Origin: Novosphingobium sp. PP1Y
GTDB taxonomy: Bacteria > Pseudomonadota > Alphaproteobacteria > Sphingomonadales > Sphingomonadaceae
Assembly (NCBI RefSeq): GCF_000253255.1
Contig: NC_015580.1
Coordinates: 1,873,001 to 1,937,000 of the forward strand
Direction of reading: 5' to 3'
DNA: 64,000 bases
A program made the translations under genes and the position numbers. Under the pieces are notes generated by a model. It was given only the letters and a program-made list of their open reading frames with translations, had not been told where the DNA came from and searched no databases. Numbering within the stretch: position 1 is the first letter of the stretch; every line of letters begins with the position of its first letter. This document shows positions 15,593-23,644 of this stretch, piece by piece.

Positions 15593-17599
15593 TCAGGCTC
15601 CCGCCGCCGCAAGCTGGCGGTCGCGCGCGGCCTCAGTCTCGATGACCGTCTCGACCGGGATGTGGTAGTCGCGCTTGTAGTTGAAGGTATGGGCGATGGC
15701 GTAGCCGAGGATGCCGGCGAAGGAGAGCGCCGCCAGCCACCAGATGTACCAGATCATCGCGAAGCCGAAGACCAGCGAGAGACCGGCCAGGATCGCGCCC
15801 GCGCCCGTGCCCTTGGGCATGTGGATCGGGCGGAAGCCGCTGGTCGGACGCTCCACGCCGCAGCGCTTCATGTCGTCCCAGGCGTCGATGTCGTGGACGA
15901 TCGGCGTAAAAGCGAAGTTGTATTCCGGCGGGGGCGAGCTGGTCGACCACTCAAGGGTGCGGCCGTCCCACGGATCGCCGGTCTCGTCCTTCAGTTCCTC
16001 GCGCTTCCAGATCGAGACGGCGAACTGGACCAGCATCGCGGCAATGCCGAGCGCGATCAGGAAGGCCCCGAAGGCCGCAACGATGAAGAAGGGCTGGAGC
16101 GAGGGATCGTCGAACACGCGCATCCGGCGGGTAACGCCCATCAGGCCCAGGATGTAGAGCGGCATGAAGGCGAACCAGAAGCCGGGGATCCACAGCCAGA
16201 AGCTGACCTTGCCCCAGAACTCGTTGAGCTTGAAGCCGAAGGCCTTGGGCCACCAGTAGTTGATCGCCGCGAAGATGCCGAACAGCACGCCGCCGATGAT
16301 CACGTTGTGGAAGTGGGCGATCAGGAACAGCGAGTTGTGCAGCACGAAGTCGGCAGGCGGCACTGCGAGCAGCACGCCGGTCATGCCGCCGACCACGAAA
16401 GTCAGCATGAAGGCGACCGTCCACATCATCGGCAGCTCATAGCGGATGCGTCCGCGGTACATCGTGAACAGCCAGTTGAAGAGCTTCGCGCCCGTCGGGA
16501 TCGAGATGACCATGGTGGTGATCCCGAAGAACGAGTTGACGCTTGCCCCCGAACCCATCGTGAAGAAGTGGTGCAACCACACGACGTACGACAGGATGGT
16601 GATGACCAGCGTGGCGTAGACCATCGAGGAGTAGCCGAAGAGGCGCTTGCCGCAGAAGGTGGAGGTGACTTCCGAGAAGACGCCGAAGAGCGGCAGGATG
16701 AGGATGTAGACCTCTGGGTGGCCCCAGATCCAGATCAGGTTCACGTACATCATGGCGTTGCCGCCGAAGTCGTTCGTGAAGAAGTTGAAGCCGAGATAGC
16801 GGTCTGCGGTCAGCATCGTCATCACGGCCGTCAGCACCGGGAAGGCGGCAACGATCAGGATGTTGGTGCACAGCGCGGTCCAGGTGAAGATCGGCATGCG
16901 CATCATGGTCATGCCCGGCGCGCGCATCTTGACGATGGTCGCGATCAGGTTGACGCCGGATAACAGCGTACCGACACCGGCTATCTGCAGGGCCCAGATG
17001 TAGTAGTCGACGCCGACCCACGGGCTGTACGCGAAGTTGGACAGCGGCGGGTAGGCCAGCCAACCGGTCTGCGCGAACTCGCCGACGAACAGGCTCATCA
17101 TCACGAGAACCGCGCCTGCCGTCGTCATCCAGAAGCTGAAGTTGTTGAGGAAGGGGAAGGATACGTCGCGCGCGCCGATCTGCAGCGGCACGATGTAGTT
17201 CATCAGGCCGGTGACGAAGGGCATCGCCACGAAGAAGATCATGATCACGCCGTGGGCGGTGAAGATCTGGTCGTAGTGATGGGCGTTGAGGTAACCCTCA
17301 TTGCCGTTGAAGGCGATCGACTGCTGGATGCGCATCATCACCGCGTCGGCAAAGCCGCGCAGGAACATGACGAGGCCCAGCACCATGTACATGATGCCGA
17401 TCTTCTTGTGGTCCACGCTGGTGAACCACTCCTTCCAGAGATAGCCCCAGAGCTTGAAATAGGTCAGCCCGGCAAGCAGCGCCGCGCCGCCGAGGGCGAC
17501 GACGACGAAAGTCGCCAGGACGATCGGTTCGGTGGGAATGGCATCCCACCACAGGCGGCCCAGCAACAGGCTCCAGTGCGAGTGATCTACGGCTTCCAT
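15593..17599 (-). CDS. cyoB: Cytochrome bo3 quinol oxidase subunit I
   Basis: 668 residues, about 15 helices. Ligands visible: haem b His in FTAHGVIMIFF, GHPEVY with the cross-linked Tyr, CuB His pair in WLHHFFTMG, haem o3/b His in IAHFHNVIIGG, and the K-channel lysine in IPTGAKLFNW. Length matches E. coli CyoB (663). It couples ubiquinol oxidation to O2 reduction and proton pumping. It follows cyoA by 4 bases. Confidence 0.96.
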   Translation of the reverse strand: MEAVDHSHWSLLLGRLWWDAIPTEPIVLATFVVVALGGAALLAGLTYFKLWGYLWKEWFTSVDHKKIGIMYMVLGLVMFLRGFADAVMMRIQQSIAFNGNEGYLNAHHYDQIFTAHGVIMIFFVAMPFVTGLMNYIVPLQIGARDVSFPFLNNFSFWMTTAGAVLVMMSLFVGEFAQTGWLAYPPLSNFAYSPWVGVDYYIWALQIAGVGTLLSGVNLIATIVKMRAPGMTMMRMPIFTWTALCTNILIVAAFPVLTAVMTMLTADRYLGFNFFTNDFGGNAMMYVNLIWIWGHPEVYILILPLFGVFSEVTSTFCGKRLFGYSSMVYATLVITILSYVVWLHHFFTMGSGASVNSFFGITTMVISIPTGAKLFNWLFTMYRGRIRYELPMMWTVAFMLTFVVGGMTGVLLAVPPADFVLHNSLFLIAHFHNVIIGGVLFGIFAAINYWWPKAFGFKLNEFWGKVSFWLWIPGFWFAFMPLYILGLMGVTRRMRVFDDPSLQPFFIVAAFGAFLIALGIAAMLVQFAVSIWKREELKDETGDPWDGRTLEWSTSSPPPEYNFAFTPIVHDIDAWDDMKRCGVERPTSGFRPIHMPKGTGAGAILAGLSLVFGFAMIWYIWWLAALSFAGILGYAIAHTFNYKRDYHIPVETVIETEAARDRQLAAAGA

Positions 17600-17603
17600 G
17601 TCG

Positions 17604-18857
17604 TCAGTTCCGGGAAATCAGGAGGGGGCGCGCCGGCGCTTCGTCGTTCTGTTCCAGAGCGACGGACTGCGGGGCGGAAAGGCCGGCGCCGGTCAGCGAG
17701 CGCATGCTGGCGGGGGCCTTCACGGTATTGTCTGGGGCCTTGCCGGGCTCCTGCTTGCACAGGGCGCGGACCCAGGCCAGTTCGCGCTTGGTGGCGGCGT
17801 CGGGATTGGCGTTCGCCGCTGCCGAAGCCTGGCGGCCGTACTTGTCGTAGGCGAGCATCTCGACGTTGCGGATGCCGGCCTTGCCCAGGCCGCCGCGCGC
17901 GTCGATCGCCATCATCTCGCTCATGCACATCTTGCCCGGCTCCACGCACATGTCGAGGATGGCGCCGTAAAGGTCTGCATCGACCGAGGCATAGCGGGCG
18001 ACCGGGTTCTTTTCGCTCGGCTTCTCAAGCTTCAGGTAAGTCGCGCGGTCGAGCGTGCCGGCGCTGTCCTTGCCTCCGGTCTTCACGCCATCGACCCACT
18101 TGGCGAAGTCCGCGTCGGAAACCGAATGCGTGGCAAAGCGCATGTGCGAGAAGCCTGCGCCCGAATAGTTGGCCGAAAAGCCGATGAAGTCGCCGGTCTC
18201 GTTCATCACTGCATGCAGGCGCGTTTCCATGCCCGGCATCGCGTAGATCTGGCCGGCCATGGCGGGCACGTAGAACGAGTTCATCACGCTCGATGCGGTG
18301 ATCTTGAACTGCAGCGGGCGGTTGGTCGGCACGACCAGTTCGTTGACGGTGGCGATGCCCTGCTCGGGGTAGATGAACAGCCACTTCCAGTCGAGCGCGA
18401 CGACGTCGACCTCGAGCGGCTTGGCATCGTGCGCGACCGCGGTCTGCTTGTCGATGCGGCCGATCGTGCGATAGGGGTCGAGCAGGTGGGTGCCCACCCA
18501 GGTCAGCGCGCCCAGGCAGATGATGATGAGCAGCGGCGCCGCCCAGATTACCAGTTCCAGCTGGGTCGAGTGATCCCAGTCCGGCTCGTAGGTCGCTTCC
18601 TTGTTCGACGCGCGGTAACGCCACGCGAAGAAGATCGTGAGCGCCATGACCGGAACGATTATCAGCAGCATCAGCACGGTCGAGATGACGACGAGGTCAC
18701 CTTGCTGTTGCGCGACATCGCCGGCCGGGTCGAGCACGACCGTATTGCAGGCGGAAAGGGCGCCCGTCAGCGCCAGGGCGGCGGCAGTGCGGGCGACGGG
18801 GACTCGGGCCAGCGCGGACAGAAGGCGCGGCGAAGGGGGAGACTCGGGAGAGCGCAT
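17604..18857 (-). CDS. cyoA: Cytochrome bo3 quinol oxidase subunit II (lipoprotein)
   Basis: 417 residues. A lipoprotein signal ends LTGALSAC with Cys at the lipobox, two helices follow, then a cupredoxin fold that lacks the CuA cysteine ligands, as expected for quinol oxidases (DWKWLFIYPEQGIATVNELVVP). It is about 100 residues longer than E. coli CyoA, with a Cys/Met-rich stretch (DMCVEPGKMCMSEMM) and a low-complexity tail. The start at 18857 was chosen because the upstream frame is not homologous. First gene of cyoABCD-surf1-regBA; an FNR-type box lies about 60 bases upstream. Confidence 0.94.
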   Translation of the reverse strand: MRSPESPPSPRLLSALARVPVARTAAALALTGALSACNTVVLDPAGDVAQQQGDLVVISTVLMLLIIVPVMALTIFFAWRYRASNKEATYEPDWDHSTQLELVIWAAPLLIIICLGALTWVGTHLLDPYRTIGRIDKQTAVAHDAKPLEVDVVALDWKWLFIYPEQGIATVNELVVPTNRPLQFKITASSVMNSFYVPAMAGQIYAMPGMETRLHAVMNETGDFIGFSANYSGAGFSHMRFATHSVSDADFAKWVDGVKTGGKDSAGTLDRATYLKLEKPSEKNPVARYASVDADLYGAILDMCVEPGKMCMSEMMAIDARGGLGKAGIRNVEMLAYDKYGRQASAAANANPDAATKRELAWVRALCKQEPGKAPDNTVKAPASMRSLTGAGLSAPQSVALEQNDEAPARPLLISRN

Positions 18858-18895
18858 GGCGCAGCGCCTAGGCCGATGCTGCGAATGCGAACATA

Positions 18896-18908
18896 GGACA
18901 TTTTGTCC
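18896..18908. promoter_or_regulatory. Palindrome GGACA-N3-TGTCC upstream of cyoA
   Basis: A perfect 5-base inverted repeat with a 3-base spacer, 8 bases from the FNR-type box and about 45 bases before the cyoA start. It could be a second operator (a repressor or RegA-type site) overlapping the cyoA promoter. Binding protein unknown. Confidence 0.35.
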
Positions 18909-18915
18909 AATCCCC

Positions 18916-18929
18916 TTGATGGCGATCAA
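18916..18929. promoter_or_regulatory. FNR/FixK-type box in the cyoA-MFS divergent region
   Basis: TTGAT-GGCG-ATCAA is an exact match to the FNR/CRP-superfamily consensus TTGAT-N4-ATCAA. It lies about 60-70 bases upstream of the cyoA start codon and 120 upstream of the divergent MFS transporter. In other alphaproteobacteria, Fnr/FixK proteins repress low-affinity oxidases or activate microaerobic genes through such sites. The direction of control here is inference. Confidence 0.7.
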
Positions 18930-19048
18930 TGACGATAGGGCGCAGATGTGACGTCGGGCGCCGCGTGCGTCCCGCAAGTGATTCGTCCGTGACAGGCGCA
19001 GGATTGCAGCACCGGGCACGGACCAGAAACAAAGGCCGCGAGATCCAG

Positions 19049-20374
19049 ATGACCAGCACCCCCCAGACCGGCGAAGGAGTCCGCGAAGCCCTGGGCCTGC
19101 CCATCTTCAAGGAACATCACAAGCCCTCGCCGGGCGAGATCGCCATTGGCGTGATCATTGGCCGCACCTCGGAATTCTTCGACTTCTTCGTCTATGCCAT
19201 CGCTTCGGTGCTGGTGTTCCCGAAGCTGTTCTTCCCGTTCGTCGATGCGCTGACCGGCACGCTCTATTCCTTCGCGATCTTTGCGCTGGCGTTCATCGCA
19301 CGCCCGGTCGGTTCGCTCGTCTTCATGGCCGTCGACCGGGCTTATGGCCGCGGCACTAAGCTGACGATCGCGCTGTTCATGCTTGGCGGCTCGACCGCAT
19401 CGATCGCCTTCCTGCCTTCCTATGCCGATGCCGGGACCACCTCGATCTGGCTGCTGGCGCTGCTGCGCCTTGGCCAGGGCTTTGCGCTCGGCGGCACCTG
19501 GGACGGTCTCGCCTCGCTGCTCGCGCTCAACGCGCCGGAGAACCGCCGCGGCTGGTACGCGATGATCCCGCAGCTGGGCGCGCCGTTCGGCCTGATCGTG
19601 GCAAGCATGCTGTTCGCCTACATGATCGCTTCGCTGCCTGCTGCCGACTTCCTTGACTGGGGCTGGCGCTACCCGTTCTTCGTCGCTTTCGCGATCAACG
19701 TCGTCGCGCTCTTCGCGCGTCTGCGCATCGTCGTCACTTCCGAGTTCGAGCACTTGTTCAACAGCCGCGACCTGCAGCCGGTCAGCGTGCTCGGCACTAT
19801 CCGCAGCGAGTGGCGCACCATCGTGATCGGCGCCTTCGCACCGCTTGCCAGCTTCGCGCTGTTCCACATGGTCTCGGTCTTCCCGCTGTCCTGGGTGTTC
19901 CTCTTCACCCGTGAAGCGCCGACGAGCTTTCTGCTGATCGAGGCGATGGCGGCAGCCTTCGGCGTCGTCGCGGTCATCGCCTCCGGCCGCCTGGCCGACA
20001 AGTACGGCCGTCGCCGCCTGCTGGGCGCCTGCGCCGTGGGCATCGCCGTGTTCTCCGGCTTCGCGCCGCAGCTGCTCGACGCAGGCACGGCCGGTGAGAT
20101 CGTGTTCATGGTGATCGGTTTCATCCTGCTGGGCCTGGCCTTCGGGCAGTCCTCGGGCGTGGTCGCCTCGGGCTTCGCAAGCGAGCACCGCTACACCGGA
20201 TCGGCGCTGACCAGCGACCTTTCCTGGCTCTTCGGTGCCGGCTTCGCGCCGCTGGCCGCGCTGCTGCTCTCGGTCAATTTCGGACTGATCGCCTCGGGTG
20301 CCTACCTGCTATCGGGCGCGCTTGGTACGCTTCTGGCGCTCTGGTCGAACTCGGAGCTGGCAAGCCGCAACTGA
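19049..20374 (+). CDS. MFS transporter, metabolite:H+ symporter type
   Basis: 441 residues with 12 predicted helices. The opening GVIIGRTSEFFDFFVYAIASVLVFPKLFFP and the loop DRAYGRGTKL resemble the metabolite:H+ symporter (MHS) branch of MFS transporters; a second cytoplasmic loop, ADKYGRRR, follows helix 8. The substrate is not evident. Start at ATG 19049 because the upstream extension has no homology. It is divergent from cyoA and shares its FNR box region; an MFS gene beside cyo operons is a recurring arrangement. It ends 24 bases before a strong terminator. Confidence 0.85.
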   Translation: MTSTPQTGEGVREALGLPIFKEHHKPSPGEIAIGVIIGRTSEFFDFFVYAIASVLVFPKLFFPFVDALTGTLYSFAIFALAFIARPVGSLVFMAVDRAYGRGTKLTIALFMLGGSTASIAFLPSYADAGTTSIWLLALLRLGQGFALGGTWDGLASLLALNAPENRRGWYAMIPQLGAPFGLIVASMLFAYMIASLPAADFLDWGWRYPFFVAFAINVVALFARLRIVVTSEFEHLFNSRDLQPVSVLGTIRSEWRTIVIGAFAPLASFALFHMVSVFPLSWVFLFTREAPTSFLLIEAMAAAFGVVAVIASGRLADKYGRRRLLGACAVGIAVFSGFAPQLLDAGTAGEIVFMVIGFILLGLAFGQSSGVVASGFASEHRYTGSALTSDLSWLFGAGFAPLAALLLSVNFGLIASGAYLLSGALGTLLALWSNSELASRN

Positions 20375-20398
20375 AGCACCTGCCAGACGGATCTCATG

Positions 20399-20435
20399 AA
20401 GGCCGGGATGCGCCCTGCGTGTCCCGGCCTTTTTT
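20399..20435 (+). terminator. Rho-independent terminator after the MFS gene
   Basis: Stem AAGGCCGGGA / TCCCGGCCTT (20399-20408 with 20422-20431), a 13-base loop, then a T run to 20435. It ends the plus-strand MFS transcript before the convergent cueR. Confidence 0.9.
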
Positions 20436-20456
20436 CGTCATTGCGAGAGGCGGGGG

Positions 20457-20861
20457 TCAATCCCGGTTGGCGTCGTCTCCGGCGAGGCCGCGCAGGATCG
20501 GGCAGTCGGGGCGCTCGTCGCCGTGGCACTGTTCGGACAGGTCCCGCAGGGTCGCTCTCATGGCTTCGAGTGCCGCGATCTTCTCGCCCAGCTCTTCGAT
20601 GTGACGCAGGGCCATGTCCTTCACTTCGCTGCTCGCCCGCTCGCGGTTGTCCCACAGGTCCAGCAGCGCTTCGATTTCGCTGACCGAGAAACCCAGATCC
20701 CGGGCATTGGCGATGAAGTGCAGGCGGTGGACGTCCCGTGCGTCGTAGTCGCGATAGCCGCTGTCGCGCCGCAGGGGTGGGGGGATCAGGCCGATCTTCT
20801 CGTAATGGCGGATCATGCGCTGCGATACGCCGCTCCTGCGCGAGGCCTCGCCGATGTTCAC
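20457..20861 (-). CDS. cueR: Cu(I)-responsive MerR-family regulator (CueR-like)
   Basis: 134 residues. The MerR helix-turn-helix (NIGEASRRSGVSQRMIRHYEKIGLIPP) is followed by a long coiled coil and a metal loop with C-x7-C (CHGDERPDCPIL), matching the copper-binding loop of CueR. The start is GTG at 20861, overlapping the copA stop in GTGA, so regulator and pump are translationally coupled. It likely activates the copA promoter at 23234-23264. Confidence 0.9.
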   Translation of the reverse strand: MNIGEASRRSGVSQRMIRHYEKIGLIPPPLRRDSGYRDYDARDVHRLHFIANARDLGFSVSEIEALLDLWDNRERASSEVKDMALRHIEELGEKIAALEAMRATLRDLSEQCHGDERPDCPILRGLAGDDANRD

Positions 20862-23206
20862 AGGGAGATCCGGTTGAGGCGCAGCGCATTGCTGATCACG
20901 CTGACCGAGGAGAGCGACATCGCCGCTGCGGCGATGATCGGTGAGAGCAGGATGCCGAAAAAGGGATAGAGCAGCCCCGCGGCAATCGGCACTCCTGCGG
21001 CATTGTAGACGAAGGCGAAGAACAGGTTCTGGCGAATGTTCGCCATCGTCGCGCGGCTCAGGTGCCGGGCATGGACGATGCCCTTCAGGTCCCCGCGCAA
21101 GAGCGTGACCCCGGCGCTTTCGATGGCGACATCGGTGCCCGATCCCATTGCAATGCCCACGTCTGCCGCAGCGAGCGCCGGGGCGTCGTTCACCCCGTCT
21201 CCCGCCATGGCGACGATCCGCCCTTCGGCCTTGAGCCTGGCGATGACCTCGCTCTTCTGGTCGGGCAGGACTTCCGCCTCGACCTCCTCGATCCCGAGCT
21301 TGCGCGCCACGGCCCTTGCTGTCGTGCGATTGTCTCCGGTGAGCATGACGACGCGAATGCCGTCCTCGCGCAGCGACTTGAGCGCTTCGGGCGTGGTGAC
21401 CTTCACGGCATCGGCAATCGCGACGATCCCGGCGGCCTTGCCGTCGATGCCGACGAAGATCGCCGTCGCGCCGTCGCCCCGCAGGTTCTCGGCCTCGACC
21501 TGTAGCACCCCGGTGGCAATGCCTTGTTCTTCCATGAAGCGGGCGTTTCCAAGTATGACCTTGCGGTTTTCGACGGTACCGAGCGCCCCCTTGCCGGTCG
21601 GCGAGTCGAATTCGCGGACGTCGGGAAGGGGGATCGACCGGTCCTCGGCAGCGCGGACGATGGCCGCGGCCAGGGGGTGTTCCGATGCGCGCTCGACTGC
21701 GGCGGAGAGCCGCAGCAGCTCGTCTTCGTCGGCGCCTGCGGCAGAGATCACCTTTACGACCGAGGGCCTGCCATCGGTCAGGGTACCGGTCTTGTCGACG
21801 ACGAGCGTGTCGACTTTCTCGAACTGTTCGAGCGCCTCGGCATTGCGGATCAGTACGCCCATCCCGGCGCCGCGCCCGATGCCGACCATGATCGACATCG
21901 GCGTTGCCAATCCCAGCGCGCAGGGGCAGGCGATGATCAGCACCGACACGGCGGCGATCAGAGCATGGGAAAAGCGCGGGTCCGGGCCCCAAATCGCCCA
22001 GATCGCGAAGGCTGCCACGGCGACGGCGAGAACGGTGGGCACGAAGAGGCCGGCCACCCGGTCTGCAAGGCCCTGTATCGGCGCGCGCGAGCGCTGCGCT
22101 TCCGCAACCATCTGGACGATGCGAGCAAGCATCGTGTCGCGCCCGACCTTCTGCGCGCGCACGATCAGCGCGCCGCTCTGGTTGATGGTGCCGCCGATCA
22201 CGGTATCGCCCACGGTCTTGGTCACCGGCATCGATTCCCCGGTAATCATCGCCTCGTCGAGCGCCGAACGTCCTTCCTCTACCACCGCGTCGACCGGAAC
22301 CTTCTCGCCAGGACGCACGCGCAGCCGGTCGCCGGTGGCGATGTCCTCGATTGCGACTTCCGCCTCGCTGCCATCGTCCGCAATCCGGCGCGCGGTCCGC
22401 GGCGCCAGTTCGAGCAATGCCTTGATCGCGCCCGAAGTGCGTTCACGCGCGCGAAGCTCGAGGACCTGTCCCAGCAGTACGAGGACGGTTATGACGGCCG
22501 CAGCTTCGAAATAGACAGGGACGGTGCCGTCGGCGCTGCGCAACGACGGCGGGAATGCCGAAGGGACGAGCGCGGCGATCATGCTGTAGACCCACGCGAC
22601 GCCGGTGCCCATCGCGATCAGCGTGAACATGTTGAGGTTGCGCGATTTCACCGAGGCCCAGCCTCGCTCGAAGAAGGGCGCCCCGGCCCAGAGGACGACC
22701 GGCGTCGCCAAGATCAGCTGGATCCAGATCGAGGTGCGCATCGGCACGAGGTGGTGGATCGCCGGAAAAAGATGCCCGCCCATCTCCAGCAGGAATACCG
22801 GGAGGGCCAGGGCGAGGCCGATCCAGAACCGCCGCGTCATGTCGATCAGTTCGTCGTTAGGGCCGCTGTCGAGCGAGACCGTCTCGGGTTCCAGCGCCAT
22901 CCCGCAGATCGGGCATGAACCGGGATGGTCCTGACGGACTTCCGGGTGCATCGGGCAGATCCACTGGGCGCCTTCGGGGACGTCCTCTGGCGATGCATCG
23001 GACGGGTTCAGGTAGCGATCCGGATCGGCTTCGAACTTCTCGAGGCAACGCGCGCTGCAGAAGTAATGGCTGTGCCCGCCAAGTTCACTGCGATGCTTCG
23101 CCGTGGCGGGATCGACAGTCATGCCGCAAACCGGATCGCGCGCCGCTGCGTCTTGCGGCGCTGCGCCGTCGCGATGGTGATGGTGGCATTGCCCAGGCTG
23201 CGTCAT
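20858..23206 (-). CDS. copA: Copper-translocating P1B-type ATPase
   Basis: 782 residues. The N-terminus has a His cluster, a YHS domain (DPVCGMTVDP...HYFCSARCLEKF) and a heavy-metal-binding domain (CPMHPEV...CPICGMALEP) in place of the classic GMxCxxC repeat. The pump core follows: TGES, CPC in IIACPCALGLATPM, phosphorylation site DKTGTLTDG, HP dipeptide (ASEHPLA) and GDGVNDAPAL. It exports Cu(I) from the cytoplasm. The start at 23206 lies 28 bases from the MerR-type promoter. Confidence 0.94.
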   Translation of the reverse strand: MTQPGQCHHHHRDGAAPQDAAARDPVCGMTVDPATAKHRSELGGHSHYFCSARCLEKFEADPDRYLNPSDASPEDVPEGAQWICPMHPEVRQDHPGSCPICGMALEPETVSLDSGPNDELIDMTRRFWIGLALALPVFLLEMGGHLFPAIHHLVPMRTSIWIQLILATPVVLWAGAPFFERGWASVKSRNLNMFTLIAMGTGVAWVYSMIAALVPSAFPPSLRSADGTVPVYFEAAAVITVLVLLGQVLELRARERTSGAIKALLELAPRTARRIADDGSEAEVAIEDIATGDRLRVRPGEKVPVDAVVEEGRSALDEAMITGESMPVTKTVGDTVIGGTINQSGALIVRAQKVGRDTMLARIVQMVAEAQRSRAPIQGLADRVAGLFVPTVLAVAVAAFAIWAIWGPDPRFSHALIAAVSVLIIACPCALGLATPMSIMVGIGRGAGMGVLIRNAEALEQFEKVDTLVVDKTGTLTDGRPSVVKVISAAGADEDELLRLSAAVERASEHPLAAAIVRAAEDRSIPLPDVREFDSPTGKGALGTVENRKVILGNARFMEEQGIATGVLQVEAENLRGDGATAIFVGIDGKAAGIVAIADAVKVTTPEALKSLREDGIRVVMLTGDNRTTARAVARKLGIEEVEAEVLPDQKSEVIARLKAEGRIVAMAGDGVNDAPALAAADVGIAMGSGTDVAIESAGVTLLRGDLKGIVHARHLSRATMANIRQNLFFAFVYNAAGVPIAAGLLYPFFGILLSPIIAAAAMSLSSVSVISNALRLNRISL

Positions 23207-23233
23207 TGCTCGTCTCCAGAAGTGACGCAGCAT

Positions 23234-23264
23234 GTAATGGACCCTGACACAATGTCAGAGTCAA
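23234..23264 (-). promoter_or_regulatory. MerR/CueR-type promoter of copA
   Basis: On the minus strand, -35 TTGACT and -10 CATTAC are separated by 19 bases, the overlong spacer typical of MerR-family promoters. The spacer holds a near-perfect dyad GACTCTGACA-TTG-TGTCAGGGTC (one mismatch), fitting the CueR operator geometry. The transcription start would fall about 20 bases before the copA ATG. Confidence 0.85.
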
Positions 23265-23293
23265 GCGTCTCGGTCAGGACTGCAGGTCAGGCG

Positions 23294-23472
23294 CTACTCT
23301 GCAGCCACTTCGAGGATAACCTCTTCGGCCGCGACTTGCCGATTCGCGTGCCTCAGCATCTTGATCAGGCCGCAACACATGGCGAGCAGGACCAGCGCGA
23401 AGGGCGGCCGGTGAGGATGGCCGCCGTCTCGAGTGCATCGAGGTTCTCTCCGGTCCGCAGGGCACTATGTTC
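23294..23472 (-). pseudogene. 3' remnant of a BCCT-family (betaine/carnitine/choline) transporter
   Basis: Read on the minus strand, this stretch encodes NLDALETAAILTG, then after one missing base PFALVLLAMCCGLIKMLRHAN, and a stop at 23294-23296. This resembles the last helix of BCCT transporters (pattern DALQTAxxxxxLPF...LLLM). The frame breaks at about 23401-23413, where one inserted base would restore TGLPF. Upstream of 23472 no further homology was recognised, so most of the gene is gone. The 23265-23644 gap holds nothing else convincing. Confidence 0.5.
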
Positions 23473-23644
23473 GGCGCAAGTTCGCGGGCAGGCTTGGTCC
23501 GCCCGATTCCATCGTCATCGTCGGCCTGCCGCGAGCAGGTGCGCCGCCCGATATCGCGCTACGGCGTCGATGCCTGGAAGCCTTGCGAAGCGTGGCTGCA
23601 GCCGCTGCGCGATGCGTTGGCGGCTGCCTGACCTGGGGTGACGA

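Noticed and set aside
15005..16963. Long plus-strand open frame antisense to cyoB and cyoC
   Set aside because: Charged low-complexity translation; opposite strand is clearly coding.
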